Of a DNA stretch of 64,000 nt, positions 30,196-39,779 are shown piece after piece. A model generated the notes under the pieces. That model made no database searches. It saw only the letters and a list, made by a program, of their open reading frames with translations, and had not been told where the DNA came from. This stretch comes from a virus: the IMG/VR virus record IMGVR_UViG_3300044858_005176, positions 1 through 64,000 of that record; one strand, 5' to 3'. The position numbers and the translations under genes were made by a program. How positions within the stretch are numbered: position 1 is the stretch's first letter; the number at the start of each line of letters is the position of its first letter.

Positions 30196-30444
30196 ATGCC
30201 GGACAATCGCCCCAGGAATTCGATGGGTCAGTATGAGACTCCGCAAGGAGGTCCCTCCACGGGGGCCTTTCAAGCGGCCTACAACCCCGCCGTGATCGAG
30301 CAGGAGAACCGCCGCCGCGCCACCATCCTCGCGGCCGTCCGAAGGATCAAGGGGGTCGAGCAGACTGTCCCTACCGACACTCCTAGTAACTCGACGATGA
30401 TGTCATTCAAGGAACGCCTCAAGGAATTGGCAATGAGGAAATAA
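30196..30444 (+). CDS. Hypothetical protein, 82 aa
   Basis: Polar, disordered N-terminus (MPDNRPRNSMGQYETPQGGP) and a basic helical C-terminus (MMSFKERLKELAMRK). The ending resembles the RLKEL signals in the neighbouring Gly-rich proteins. Confidence 0.55.
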   Translation: MPDNRPRNSMGQYETPQGGPSTGAFQAAYNPAVIEQENRRRATILAAVRRIKGVEQTVPTDTPSNSTMMSFKERLKELAMRK

Positions 30445-30684
30445 ATGGAGGAGTCCGTCGATCTTTCAAAGATGAGTCGGGGGACAATGAACGGCCATCA
30501 CCTGAGGATCTTTGTGGATGAGGATTTCGACTGCCTGAAGTTCTCGGCCAGCGAAGTCCGTGAGGCCATCAAGGTCTACAATAAGCGCAAGGGGATCAAG
30601 ACCTACACCCACGGCGAGTGGGAGAAGCGCAAGATCCGCGCCAATGTCAGGGAAATTCAAAGCAAGAAGGCCAAGCAATTATGA
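30445..30684 (+). CDS. Hypothetical protein, 79 aa
   Basis: Acidic start, then ASEVREAIKVYNKRKGIKTY and a lysine-rich C-terminal helix. It directly follows the previous stop. The 125 bases to the protease gene hold an inverted repeat (GCCCGTG...CACGGGC) and no clear gene. Confidence 0.52.
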   Translation: MEESVDLSKMSRGTMNGHHLRIFVDEDFDCLKFSASEVREAIKVYNKRKGIKTYTHGEWEKRKIRANVREIQSKKAKQL

Positions 30685-30787
30685 ACACACGCTAAAGAAA
30701 CGCCCGTGGAGCCGAGGACTGATTGCGCAGGGAGGAATACCGGAGGCGCATCGGATCAAGTAGGCCTCCCACGGGCCATTCTCTTCC

Positions 30788-30793
30788 GTTGAC
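30788..30793 (+). promoter_or_regulatory. GTTGAC box before the protease
   Basis: Sixteen bases before the ATG at 30810. An in-frame TTG start at 30789 would add 7 residues. Confidence 0.45.
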
Positions 30794-30809
30794 GGGGGTG
30801 CCATTGGGC

Positions 30810-32063
30810 ATGAAGGAATTCTCCTCTCCGAATCTTGAACTCTCAGGCCGCGTCGATCCCGTCAATGGGGTCATCCACGGGGTCTCCGTCATCACCAGTG
30901 GCGTCACCGCCCGTGGCCACAACCTTGAGGTGGACATGAAGACGCTCCACCAACTCCTGGAATGCGGCCAGAAGATGGGCACGGTTCCCGTTAAGTGGAA
31001 TCACCGCTCCGGTGCCGATGCAGTCGCCGGTTATATCGACAACTTCCGTATCGAAGGGGAGAAGCTCCTGGGCGACTGGCATCTCCTCAAGAGCCATTCC
31101 CAATACGAGCAGGCCATGGAAATGGCCGCTCGCATGCCCAAGAATGTGGGCCTTTCTGCGGCGTTCATGGGCGATGATGAAAAGCTCTCCGGTGGCAAGA
31201 TGGCTGCCCGATGCCACGAACTCATTTCCATCGATGTCGTGGCAACTCCAGCGGCCAATCCGACCGGTCTTTTTGAGGCCAAAGTTGACAACGCTACCAT
31301 GAAGGAAACGCTTATGGACAACCAGAACACAACCCAGCCCGAAGGTGCCGACCCGTCGCTTGCCGATGTGATGGCCGCCATCTCCACCATCAACGAGCGC
31401 CTCGACAAGCAGGATGCTCTCAACGCTCAACTGCACCAGCAGGATAACGAGAACGATGACCTTACCATCGAGGATCTACTGACCCTGACTCCCGAACAGG
31501 TCAGCCAACTCGTCGCCGAGGGCCATCTCTCCGAGGAGGATGCCGCCGGTATCGCGGCACTCCAGGCCGAATACACCGCCGGTGACGAGGAGGGTTCTGA
31601 GGCCGAAGAGTCTTCCGAGGCCGGATCGACCGAAGGTGCCGAGGCAGGGGTTGGAGCAGGAGCCGCCGCTGGCGAGTTCTCCGCTCTCCAAAATTCCGTC
31701 CGCGAGCTTTCCGCGCGCTTCGAGCGCGAGGATGCCACCCGCGAGAACGCCGAGATTGAGCATCATTTCTCGGTCATCGAGGGGAACCTCAAGGAACTTT
31801 CCAGCGAGAATGCTTCCCTCAAGGAACTTAACGATCGTCTCTCCACCCAGAACGAGGCCATGCGCCACGCCCTGAAGACCGGCATCCGTCCTCTGGCATT
31901 CTCTGCCGAGGGTGAGGCCGTCACCGGCACTCCCGGCAAGGTTCACGAGTTCACCGGTCTGGTGAAGAAGTACCGCGACCTGGGCAAGACCGATGCCGAG
32001 GCCATCCGCTTCGCTCACAAGGACAACCCTGAGGCCCACGCCGATTATCTCCGCAATCTCTAA
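30810..32063 (+). CDS. Head maturation protease fused to scaffold domain
   Basis: Residues 1-165 form a prohead serine protease of the herpesvirus-assemblin-like type, with H65 (KWNHRSGAD) and S116 (KNVGLSAAF) as probable catalytic residues. Residues 190-417 are acidic, low-complexity and coiled (the EE/EGAEAG stretch, then SVIEGNLKELSSENASLKEL), as in internal scaffolds that are digested during maturation. The start at 30810 removes 29 unlikely upstream residues. It precedes decoration and capsid genes, the normal order. Confidence 0.85.
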   Translation: MKEFSSPNLELSGRVDPVNGVIHGVSVITSGVTARGHNLEVDMKTLHQLLECGQKMGTVPVKWNHRSGADAVAGYIDNFRIEGEKLLGDWHLLKSHSQYEQAMEMAARMPKNVGLSAAFMGDDEKLSGGKMAARCHELISIDVVATPAANPTGLFEAKVDNATMKETLMDNQNTTQPEGADPSLADVMAAISTINERLDKQDALNAQLHQQDNENDDLTIEDLLTLTPEQVSQLVAEGHLSEEDAAGIAALQAEYTAGDEEGSEAEESSEAGSTEGAEAGVGAGAAAGEFSALQNSVRELSARFEREDATRENAEIEHHFSVIEGNLKELSSENASLKELNDRLSTQNEAMRHALKTGIRPLAFSAEGEAVTGTPGKVHEFTGLVKKYRDLGKTDAEAIRFAHKDNPEAHADYLRNL

Positions 32064-32084
32064 TCCAACAACCAACCAATCATC

Positions 32085-32441
32085 ATGAACTTCAACAACG
32101 TCGTCAGCGGCAACGCTGCATCTGATCTCTCGGGCAAGGAAGACCTCGCCCTCAAACTCACCGCCAGCGGGTTCGACCTGGCTGGTGCCACCGATCGCGT
32201 CATCGGAACGCTCCTTCGCGGAGCGGTCGCCGGTAAGGCCGTCGATGTCTTCCTCAACAAGATCGGCCTCCGCTACGTGGCCGTCGGCAATGCCACCGCC
32301 ATCGCCATCGGCGACGAGCTGGAGCAGGCCGCTGGAGGAACCTTCGTCAAGAAAACCACCGGCACTGCGGTCGCCCTCGCATTCGAGGCGGCTCCCGCAA
32401 GCTCCAACAACGGCGGAAAGATCCGCGCGATCCTTCTCTAA
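32085..32441 (+). CDS. Capsid decoration/stabilising protein, DUF2190-like
   Basis: The protein has 118 residues, beta-rich and Gly/Ala-rich, with an ALKLTASGFDLAGATDR start region, GDELEQAAGGTFVKKTTGTA and an IRAILL end. It lies between protease-scaffold and capsid genes, the place of lambda gpD and of DUF2190 proteins that bind capsid trimers. Confidence 0.7.
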   Translation: MNFNNVVSGNAASDLSGKEDLALKLTASGFDLAGATDRVIGTLLRGAVAGKAVDVFLNKIGLRYVAVGNATAIAIGDELEQAAGGTFVKKTTGTAVALAFEAAPASSNNGGKIRAILL

Positions 32442-32466
32442 CACATTCAACCGAGGATAACACATC

Positions 32467-33423
32467 ATGTACAACACAACCGATTCCGTCCCCCGTCAGG
32501 ACATCTCCACCCTCCTCATGGAGGCCGTCCACCAGGACCAGCACTTCATCGCGCAGAACGTCCTGCCCATCTACGGCAGCGAGCGCGAGGTGGGTCGCTA
32601 TCCCAAGTTCCGCCTCGGTAAGGGTGAACTCCTCAAGAAGGAGAGCCAGAAGCGCAACTCCACCGGCACCTACAACGAAAGCGACGAGAGCTTCGAGTGG
32701 GACAGCTACCAGACCGAGGAATACGGTCACGAGAAGCGTGTCGACGACAAGGTCTCCAAGCAGATGCGCGATTTCTTCGACGCTCAGATGGTGACTGCCA
32801 AGTTCTGCATGAACAAGGTCATGCTCGACTACGAGGTTCAGGCCGCTTCCGCGCTCATGGATCCCGCCACCTTCGCCAACACCAATGGCACGGTCGCCTA
32901 CACCGAGAGCAATCTCAACACCATCGATCTCCCTCAGGACATCAATGCGGCGCTTGAGAAGATGACGCTCATCGGAGAGTCCCCGAACACCATGATCCTG
33001 TCCCTGCAGGTCTTCAACCGCCTCAAGAGGAGCAAGCTCCTTCAGACCTACCTCTACGGGTTCCTCAACACCACGCAGGGCGGTGCCAACATCACCACCC
33101 AGACGATCTCGGCTGCCTTCGGCATCCCGAATATCGTCATCGCCAAGAAGAGCATCGACACCGCCATCAAGGGCAAGACTGCCGTGGCTCCTGTCTGGGG
33201 CAACGACTACATCTGGATCGGAGATGTCCAGGGTGGCGACTTCATGGCCGGTGGCGCAGGCCGCACCATCATCTGGGACGCGGACAGCGAGGGCGGCTTG
33301 TTCACGACGGATCAGTACCGCGACGAGGCTCGTCGTGGCGACAAGATCCGCGTGCGCTCCAACCGCACCGTCAAGATCATCAACCCCAACGCTGGCTACC
33401 TCATCGGAACCCAGTGGGCCTAA
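32467..33423 (+). CDS. Major capsid protein
   Basis: The 318 residues follow a HK97-type E-family pattern: N-arm (PRQDISTLLMEAVHQDQHFI), an E-loop region rich in charged residues (RNSTGTYNESDESFEWDSYQ), a spine helix, and an A-domain ending (IRVRSNRTVKIINPNAGYLI). A strong terminator follows at once, as expected for the most abundant virion product. Confidence 0.88.
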   Translation: MYNTTDSVPRQDISTLLMEAVHQDQHFIAQNVLPIYGSEREVGRYPKFRLGKGELLKKESQKRNSTGTYNESDESFEWDSYQTEEYGHEKRVDDKVSKQMRDFFDAQMVTAKFCMNKVMLDYEVQAASALMDPATFANTNGTVAYTESNLNTIDLPQDINAALEKMTLIGESPNTMILSLQVFNRLKRSKLLQTYLYGFLNTTQGGANITTQTISAAFGIPNIVIAKKSIDTAIKGKTAVAPVWGNDYIWIGDVQGGDFMAGGAGRTIIWDADSEGGLFTTDQYRDEARRGDKIRVRSNRTVKIINPNAGYLIGTQWA

Positions 33424-33443
33424 TACTTGTGTGAGGGCACATC

Positions 33444-33480
33444 AAAACCCCCGATCCGGCCAGCCCGGGTCGGGGGTTTT
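33444..33480 (+). terminator. Strong Rho-independent terminator after capsid gene
   Basis: AAAACCCCCGA (33444-33454) pairs with TCGGGGGTTTT (33470-33480), and T33481 continues the tract. The A-run makes it potentially bidirectional. Confidence 0.92.
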
Positions 33481-33487
33481 TCGTTTG

Positions 33488-34033
33488 GTGGCGCTTACCG
33501 GATACGCCGGTAGTGGCAAGAGCGAGGCGGCTCGATACCTGGTCGAGCGCCATCATTTCGTGCGGCTGCGTTATGCGGCTCCCATGAAGAAAATGATCAT
33601 GACCCTCCTGGTGGAAAGCGGGGTCGGTCCCATCACCGCGAGGGAGATGATCGACGGGAAGCTCAAGGAAACGCCTTCCCCCGTCCTTGCCGGTCATTCA
33701 CCGCGCTTCGCCCTGCAAACATTGGGTACAGAGTGGGGTCGCAACATCCTGGCTCGCGACTTCTGGCGGCGGCTCCTCATGGGGCGCGTGGAAGCTGAGG
33801 TCGCCAAGGGGAACTCCGTAGTCATCGATGATGTGCGTTTCTTCTGCGAGGCCCGTGAGCTTCGGGCGAGGGGATTCACCCTCTTGAGGATCCAGCGCCC
33901 CGGTGTCGAACGAGGAGAACATTCCAGCGAGGATCAGTCATTCCCCGTTGATCATGTCATCCAGAACGATGAATCCATCCCGACTCTCCATGAGCGGCTT
34001 GAGGAAAAGTTGACCTCCTCCCATGGGGTATGA
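33488..34033 (+). CDS. P-loop deoxynucleoside monophosphate kinase-like protein
   Basis: Starts VALTGYAGSGKSEAARYL with a clear Walker A. SVVIDDVRF (Walker B) and a lid-like basic FTLLRIQRPG region fit phage dNMP kinases (T4 gp1 type) and dephospho-CoA-kinase-like enzymes. It probably feeds dNTP synthesis. The likely start is GTG 33488 (TTG 33485 possible), just after the capsid terminator. Confidence 0.78.
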   Translation: MALTGYAGSGKSEAARYLVERHHFVRLRYAAPMKKMIMTLLVESGVGPITAREMIDGKLKETPSPVLAGHSPRFALQTLGTEWGRNILARDFWRRLLMGRVEAEVAKGNSVVIDDVRFFCEARELRARGFTLLRIQRPGVERGEHSSEDQSFPVDHVIQNDESIPTLHERLEEKLTSSHGV

Positions 34034-34170
34034 GCGACATCGACAACTGCCTGGATAAGCTGGCCGCGGTCATCAAGGAGCGGGATGAGGCAAGAGCCGA
34101 AGTCGAAAGGCTTCGCTCCGAACTCGCCACCGCAACCCAACATATATCGGGAGCCAATGAACTTCGATGA
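34030..34170 (+). CDS. Small coiled-coil protein, 46 aa
   Basis: One heptad-rich helix (KERDEARAEVERLRSELATA). Start in ATGA overlap with the kinase stop; 14-base overlap with the next gene. It resembles the AEVERLR coiled-coil modules repeated at 62-64 kb. Confidence 0.58.
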   Translation: MSDIDNCLDKLAAVIKERDEARAEVERLRSELATATQHISGANELR

Positions 34171-34510
34171 CTCTTTCTCTCAGGGGGACACTGCCGCTTT
34201 TAACGAAATGGCTTCCCCTATCCTCCTGGAAGGCCAGTCCGTCCGCGCCATCGTCTCTCCCATGAATGGATACACCACCGAGAGTGACGGCAATGGAGGC
34301 TTCTCCAGGGTCGAGGGGGCCAAGGTAGAAGTCCTCTCAAGCGACATGGCCGTTGCCCAGAACTGGTCGGGGCCGCGTGTCGGCATGCTGGTCACTATCC
34401 CGACAACACCTCCCCAGCACTACCGCGTCACGGGGATCCGAAACAACGGATTCACCACCACTCTCACCTGTGGTTCCACCTCTGGAACCGCGCCACGCGC
34501 TCAATTCTAA
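34157..34510 (+). CDS. Head-tail connector candidate (gpFII-like position)
   Basis: The protein has 117 residues with beta-rich content (VLSSDMAVAQNWSGPRVGML; RVTGIRNNGFTTTL). Size and place after the capsid gene match lambda gpFII, the ring that joins head to tail. No diagnostic motif, so this is by synteny. Confidence 0.5.
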   Translation: MNFDDSFSQGDTAAFNEMASPILLEGQSVRAIVSPMNGYTTESDGNGGFSRVEGAKVEVLSSDMAVAQNWSGPRVGMLVTIPTTPPQHYRVTGIRNNGFTTTLTCGSTSGTAPRAQF

Positions 34511-34899
34511 TGAATGTCCGATCCCTGATCGAGGTCGAGATGGCTGCCGCCCTCTCTTCAAGCAATGTCATTGACTGCCCTGCCCTTCCAGGCTCCGCAG
34601 ATGGGGTCAGGCCTGACCGTTATGTCTCGGTCGTGGCCACGGAAGCCGAGCATCGAGGTTGCGCTCATCTGGTGACCTTGGAATTCCGCGTGGTGGCCCC
34701 TGCTGCTGATGCGATTGACTCCATGAGGGATACGACCGATGCCGTCTATCTCTGGGCAACCGGCGAGGATTCTCCACTGAAGGAGTATCAGGCCAACGGG
34801 CTAGAGATTTTCGGCCATTCACCGGCCAATCTCAAGAGCGAGGTGCGCGATTTTCAGAGGGCCGAGATCCTGGAGTTCAAGGTCGGGGCTAAAGCCTAG
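34510..34899 (+). CDS. Tail terminator/completion candidate
   Basis: The protein has 129 residues with a helix-strand pattern (RSLIEVEMAAALSSSNVID; ECR-like LVTLEFRVVAPAADAIDSM). It is coupled by TAATG to the connector candidate. Position and size fit gpZ/gpU-type tail completion proteins. Confidence 0.5.
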   Translation: MNVRSLIEVEMAAALSSSNVIDCPALPGSADGVRPDRYVSVVATEAEHRGCAHLVTLEFRVVAPAADAIDSMRDTTDAVYLWATGEDSPLKEYQANGLEIFGHSPANLKSEVRDFQRAEILEFKVGAKA

Positions 34900-34904
34900 T
34901 TGAC
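34899..34904 (+). promoter_or_regulatory. GTTGAC box
   Basis: Directly follows the upstream TAG and lies 19 bases before the ATG at 34924, the longest spacing of the nine. Confidence 0.4.
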
Positions 34905-34923
34905 ATCCCACATAAAGAGTATC

Positions 34924-35271
34924 ATGAGCATCGCAAATAAACCAATCAACATGGCCGGTTTTATTTTTGGAACCGGCAACACAGACCTTCTTCAGGTTTC
35001 GGTTGAAAAATCCTACAGCACCCAGATCGACATCGTCAGCGGCACGGGTGAGCTGGAGGATATTGTCTACGGCGGCGAGGAACATAAAATCACCGCCACC
35101 AAGGTAAGTGGGGACGGGTCCGAGGCTCCCGCAATCGGATCTGCATTCACCGCCGGTGGCGCAAATGGATTTGTCACTAAGGTTTCTACGCTCAAGAGCA
35201 ATGAGGATGTGGAAAAATTCCAAGTTGAGGCAATCGGCTTCCCTAGCATTCCTAACACTGTAACCCCCTAA
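34924..35271 (+). CDS. Tail tube-region protein, 115 aa
   Basis: Beta-rich with SYSTQIDIVSGTGELEDIVY and a Gly/Ala loop (AFTAGGANGFVTKVS). Together with the next, similarly sized gene it stands where the tail tube gene is expected. The second ATG is chosen because the in-frame TTG at 34900 overlaps the upstream stop region. Confidence 0.48.
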   Translation: MSIANKPINMAGFIFGTGNTDLLQVSVEKSYSTQIDIVSGTGELEDIVYGGEEHKITATKVSGDGSEAPAIGSAFTAGGANGFVTKVSTLKSNEDVEKFQVEAIGFPSIPNTVTP

Positions 35272-35283
35272 TCCTGTAAAATT

Positions 35284-35607
35284 ATGGCACTCCAATCATT
35301 CAACGGTAAAAACGTAGGGGCAGATGGCGTTACAGTCTCCGGAATCACCAATGTCACCCAGATCACCGACACTGAGGAATATGGAAACATTGCTCGCGCC
35401 AAGGGATCTGATGGTGAGGTTAAGGCCATCTTCATGTCCAAAGGCACCTACACCTCTCAGGTGAGCGGCTATACCTCCACGATTGCAGCGCCTGCTCTAG
35501 GTGCGGATATTACCGGTGTGGGTGGCAACCAGCGGATCATGTCCTCGCAGCTTGAGGCCTCCAACCAAGACTTCGCCAAGGTGACGGTCACCGGCAAGGG
35601 CATCTAA
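35284..35607 (+). CDS. Tail tube candidate, 107 aa
   Basis: Beta-sandwich-like small protein (TVSGITNVTQITDTEEYGNI; TSQVSGYTSTIAAPALGADI). Its place upstream of a chaperone-sized gene and the tape measure gene suggests a tail tube or tube-associated protein. Confidence 0.48.
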   Translation: MALQSFNGKNVGADGVTVSGITNVTQITDTEEYGNIARAKGSDGEVKAIFMSKGTYTSQVSGYTSTIAAPALGADITGVGGNQRIMSSQLEASNQDFAKVTVTGKGI

Positions 35608-35610
35608 GCC

Positions 35611-36414
35611 TTGTCGGATCACCACTATATCTTCGATCAGCGCTTTGCGGAGAGCTTCCTGCACTCCGCAAAGCCTCATCGTGTTTTCGGAATAAGCCTC
35701 AAGCCATTTTCCAACTGGCATCGACTTCAGCTTGAATGGATCGACTCCAAGGTTCTGCTCGGTGGGGCTCAGAAGTGGGATCTCTATCTGGCGGCCAGAA
35801 TCTGCTCGACGGAATATCCCCGGGTCGCCCCGAATCCCCGTCGGGGAAATCTGGCCGACTTGCTGTGGCATTTCTCCCATTGGCACAGGAATTCAAGCAG
35901 GGAATTGATGGCGTTCTACGCCTACATCGAGGATTTTTCCGCTCCTCCCAAGCTCTGGGGAGGGAAGGGATCCTCCATGAAAAAGCTCTCCGAGGCTTAC
36001 GAGGATCTCCATCGGCTCACCGGAAATCCCTCCCACCTTCAGAGCGCAAGGGAAGCTGCTTATCAGGCATTCCTTCAGGAGAACCAGGATACCCAGATTG
36101 ATGATACCCTCTCTCAGGTGGCCTACTACTGCAAGCTGACGGGGAGGCCTCCCCATGAGGCTTGGAACATGCCGATTGGGGAATTGGCATGGATGAATAT
36201 CGCCTTTGCAAAGATGGATGGTGCAAAAGTCGACATCTGGACGCCGATGGATGAGGAGCACTTCCAAAAGCATCTACTCACCCGCCAGCAGAAGATCGCC
36301 GAGATCGCCAAGGAGATCGAGCAGGATCATCCCGAAACGTCAGCCAAGCTCTCCATGCCACTCGCCGCAGTGAAGTATTGGCAGCAGGTCGTAGATCGCA
36401 CCTCGAAGGGTTGA
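35611..36414 (+). CDS. Tail assembly chaperone-like protein, 267 aa
   Basis: Helical protein with a TTG start (the only start at this end). It contains NPRRGNLADLLWHFSHWHRN and a C-terminal helix region (RQQKIAEIAKEIEQDHPETS). The position immediately before the tape measure gene is that of tail assembly chaperones. I see no slippery heptamer that would produce a frameshifted second product. Confidence 0.5.
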   Translation: MSDHHYIFDQRFAESFLHSAKPHRVFGISLKPFSNWHRLQLEWIDSKVLLGGAQKWDLYLAARICSTEYPRVAPNPRRGNLADLLWHFSHWHRNSSRELMAFYAYIEDFSAPPKLWGGKGSSMKKLSEAYEDLHRLTGNPSHLQSAREAAYQAFLQENQDTQIDDTLSQVAYYCKLTGRPPHEAWNMPIGELAWMNIAFAKMDGAKVDIWTPMDEEHFQKHLLTRQQKIAEIAKEIEQDHPETSAKLSMPLAAVKYWQQVVDRTSKG

Positions 36415-36415
36415 C
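36410..36415 (+). promoter_or_regulatory. GTTGAC box before tape measure
   Basis: Contains the TGA stop of the previous gene. It lies 15 bases before the ATG at 36431, with a GGTGGAGGGAG ribosome-binding stretch in between. Confidence 0.45.
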
Positions 36416-36430
36416 GCTGGTGGAGGGAGT

Positions 36431-39400
36431 ATGGCCCAACAGAGAAATATCAACCCGCCTTCCGCCGCCTGGGGAACCTTTAAGGCCTTGGTTGGCGATG
36501 TGGTCGGGCCGATGGCAGTCCTGGGGATCGCCGCCCAAAAGATCACCTCTTCCATTGCCCAAAGCGCCCTCAATGCTCAAAAGCTCAAGGAGGCCATCAC
36601 TGCATCGGCCGGTGCGGAGACCCTGCGCAAACAGTTTGAAGGGTTGGGTATGTCGGCCGCTCAGGCCAGCATTAAGGTGGCCGCGCTTGCCAAGGTGGCG
36701 GCCGAGGGGCCGTTTGATCTTCCCTCACTAGGGGCTGCTGCCAAAAACCTGCAAGTCGTCGGGGGTGCCGCGCTCAATACCTCGGCCAATCTCCGCAAGG
36801 TGGCCGACATGGCCGCCGCCGCAGGAACTCCTATCGATACGATGGCGACGGCTTATGCCAAGCTCATGGCCTCACTCAAGGGGGGTGGGGGAGCAGAAGC
36901 CGCCGCGCAGATGGCAGGACTAGGCGCAATCTCAGCGGAAACCGCCCAGAAGATCGCTGATCTGACGGCCAGTGGAGCATCCTTCTCGGAGAAGATGGCG
37001 GTCATCTCGTCCGATCTGAAGCAATCCGCAGGTGCGGCCAAGGCCCTGGATGGGACGCTTGCCGGGCTACAGGCCAAGCTGGCCGCCCTCCAATCTGCGA
37101 ACGCTCTCGAGATCGGCGACATGTTCTTGGAGGGGGAGAAGGCCGCCACGCGCGCTCAGATTGCCTTTGAGAAACTCAAGGGAAGTATCGACAAGATTGC
37201 TTCCTCTCAAGTGGCGGCACTCTCTGGAGCATTTAATTCACTCAAGGAGTCGGTCGCAGAATTCCTATCCAGTTCCTCTAGCGTCGCTGTCATAGGCACG
37301 ACGCTTCAAGCGGTCTTCGCGGCCGCCGCAGGTGTTCTAGCCGCCACTATTGTGGCCTTAGGGGGGCTCGCCGCCACACTCTTGAGAATGGGGGCCAGCG
37401 CCTTCACGGCCGCCGGTGGGATGAATGCCCTCTCGGCAGCCACTCGGGCGTGGACCGGCCTTGGCATGGGTGCCTTGGGTGGAATCACAGCGATTATCAC
37501 GGCATTGATCCTCTTTGGAGGCAGGGCACTCCAAACCGCCCGCGAACTCGATGTCTTAATCCAGAAGAACAAGGAGCTGGCGGATGCTGGGAATGCCACA
37601 TCCTCCAAACTGGAAGCCAAGATCCCCAAGGTCAGGGGTGGGACTGTCGAGGATAAGCAGGTCGCCATGGAGGAAGCCGATGCCTCGGTGGCCGCCGCCG
37701 AGGAGCGGGTGAGCAATGCCAAGAAGGCTCGTGCGCAGGAGGACCAGAATGATACTGGCTGGAATAGGATCAAGACATTGGACTTTTTCGGAGTCATGGC
37801 CAATCAGCGTCAAATTTCTGCGGAGGGTGAAGTGGGATTGGCGCAGAACGATCTTAATAGGAAGAAGAATGCCCGTTCCGAAATCGCCTCCATCACTCGG
37901 CTCGGGATGTCCAGGGAGGATCTCCAGAAGCAATTTGCTCGCAATGACCTCACCGAGAACATCCGCAACTCGGCATTCGATCGCCTGCAAGCCTCAGCCG
38001 ATCCCGAGGCCGCCGCGAGGATGGCATCCGATGAACTGGCGCGTGCCACAAAAAAAGATGACGCCAATCAAATCGCATCCAAGGCATCCTTTGAAGAGCG
38101 CCAACGAATCAACGATTCTCGTGGCAAGGTCACGACCGCAGAGGGGGCACAGGCAAAAGATACCGCCCTAACCGAACTCGCAAGCCTCACGACCACCACG
38201 GAGAGTGGGGGTCTTCAGAAACAGATCGATTACCGCAAGGCCCTTGTCATGGAGCAAGGGGATGTCAAAAGCGAGGGGGATGCCGCGCAAAAGGAACTTG
38301 AGGCTAGGAAAAAAGAAAAGAATGCCGTGATCGATAAGTATTCCGGCAATGGGGTGCAGTATGGCGAAGGGAAAGAAAGGCTGGATGCGGCGAATGCCGA
38401 GATCGAGGCGGCCAGAAAGAAGGTAGCTGAGATCGATGCCAGAAAGCAGAATGTCGCGGCCCGATCCGGAGGCCTTGATCTCTCGGGCGAGGCCATTCAA
38501 AAACTGGAAATCGAGCGGGATGCCGCCCTCAAGAAGGAGGATCCTAACAAATCCACCGCCGAGAAGGAGGAGGCCCGCATCAAGAAGCAGGCCGCCGATG
38601 AAGCTGTTGCCGCCCAGCGGCGTTCCATCGCAACCCAGCGCGAGCGCGCCAACCTAGAATCCAATCTCGCGGGTCTCTCGGACACCGGTGCCAACGAGGA
38701 ATTCAAGATTAAGGCGGAGAGCGACCAACAGCGCACCAACGACCAGCGCGCCCTTGTTGCCGCGCAAAACGTGGCGGCGAAAGACGCTGAATACTCTGCC
38801 GCGCGCGGAACCCCTCAGGAAGAGCAGAAGCGCCAGGAACTCGAGGCCGCGCGCACCCAAGCCGCCGAGGCGGGGGTCAATGGTCGGGGTGTGGCTGAAA
38901 TCCAAGCCCAGCTCGACATCCAGAAACAGATCGTGGCCACCAAACTCCAAGCCGCCAAGGTAGCAGAAGCCGGGGCCAAGGCCGAGTACGATGCCGCCAT
39001 GAGGAGGCTCAATGTCGAGCAACAAATCTCCCAACTGAAAATCGCTCAGGCAAAAAGCAAGATGGATGGATCGGATTTCAAGGGGAAAACCGAGTCAAAA
39101 ATCAAGATGGAGGCTTCGGAGAAGGAGCTTTCCACCCAAGAGAAAGCCCTCAAGGCATCCCAAGCCCGAGATGCCGCCGAGGCCGCAGTCAATGCAGATC
39201 CCAGCGAGGCAAACAAGAAGTCTCTCGATGCAGCGAATCAAGCTGCTGCCGCCGCTGGGGTGGGGAATCGTCGCACCCGTGATGTCGAGGGGGATGTGAC
39301 GGCGGCAAAAAAGGATCTCGCCGATAAAAATTCTCAAGAGGCCGCTGTGTTGTCCGATACCCGTGACTCGCTGAAGATCCAATCCCTTCGCGCTACTGAG

Positions 39401-39778
39401 AACTATGGGCCTGGATCTCAGAGGGAGGCGGCCAAAAAGGAAGCGGATGCGCTTGAAGACAAAAAGGCCAAGCAGGCTCGCGTTGCGGAACTCGGCGCGT
39501 CAGGGATTACTGATACCGACACGGCGAACAAGATCGCCGACATCGAGGTTAAGCGCAATCGCCTCACCAAGGACATCCAAGAGCAGGGAAATGTGCCGGT
39601 GAGTTCCATGGCTCGTATCGGCGGTGCGGCTGGATTTGCCGGGATGGTGAACACCGATCAAGAAAAGAACAGGAGACTGGAGGAACTCAATAAGGAACAG
39701 AATAAAATCATTAGCAAGATGGAGCAAACGATGAAGGATTCCTACAATTTGGCCGTGAGGCTTGCTGGGAACGACTAA
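36431..39778 (+). CDS. Tape measure protein
   Basis: The protein has 1115 residues. The N-terminal third is Ala-rich and helical with TMP-like GDVVGPMAVLGIAAQKITSS and GTLAGLQAKLAALQSA. Residues about 285-355 hold several hydrophobic segments (VFAAAAGVLAATIVALGGLA), and the C-terminal two thirds is a long Lys/Glu/Ala coiled coil. Such proteins fix tail length; at roughly 0.15 nm per residue the tail would be near 165 nm, which supports a siphovirus. Confidence 0.85.
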   Translation: MAQQRNINPPSAAWGTFKALVGDVVGPMAVLGIAAQKITSSIAQSALNAQKLKEAITASAGAETLRKQFEGLGMSAAQASIKVAALAKVAAEGPFDLPSLGAAAKNLQVVGGAALNTSANLRKVADMAAAAGTPIDTMATAYAKLMASLKGGGGAEAAAQMAGLGAISAETAQKIADLTASGASFSEKMAVISSDLKQSAGAAKALDGTLAGLQAKLAALQSANALEIGDMFLEGEKAATRAQIAFEKLKGSIDKIASSQVAALSGAFNSLKESVAEFLSSSSSVAVIGTTLQAVFAAAAGVLAATIVALGGLAATLLRMGASAFTAAGGMNALSAATRAWTGLGMGALGGITAIITALILFGGRALQTARELDVLIQKNKELADAGNATSSKLEAKIPKVRGGTVEDKQVAMEEADASVAAAEERVSNAKKARAQEDQNDTGWNRIKTLDFFGVMANQRQISAEGEVGLAQNDLNRKKNARSEIASITRLGMSREDLQKQFARNDLTENIRNSAFDRLQASADPEAAARMASDELARATKKDDANQIASKASFEERQRINDSRGKVTTAEGAQAKDTALTELASLTTTTESGGLQKQIDYRKALVMEQGDVKSEGDAAQKELEARKKEKNAVIDKYSGNGVQYGEGKERLDAANAEIEAARKKVAEIDARKQNVAARSGGLDLSGEAIQKLEIERDAALKKEDPNKSTAEKEEARIKKQAADEAVAAQRRSIATQRERANLESNLAGLSDTGANEEFKIKAESDQQRTNDQRALVAAQNVAAKDAEYSAARGTPQEEQKRQELEAARTQAAEAGVNGRGVAEIQAQLDIQKQIVATKLQAAKVAEAGAKAEYDAAMRRLNVEQQISQLKIAQAKSKMDGSDFKGKTESKIKMEASEKELSTQEKALKASQARDAAEAAVNADPSEANKKSLDAANQAAAAAGVGNRRTRDVEGDVTAAKKDLADKNSQEAAVLSDTRDSLKIQSLRATENYGPGSQREAAKKEADALEDKKAKQARVAELGASGITDTDTANKIADIEVKRNRLTKDIQEQGNVPVSSMARIGGAAGFAGMVNTDQEKNRRLEELNKEQNKIISKMEQTMKDSYNLAVRLAGND

Positions 39779-39779
39779 T

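Noticed and set aside
31476-32477. 333-codon minus-strand frame across the protease and decoration genes
   Set aside because: It is antisense to two well-supported head genes and has an acidic Gly/Leu/Asp composition typical of shadows.
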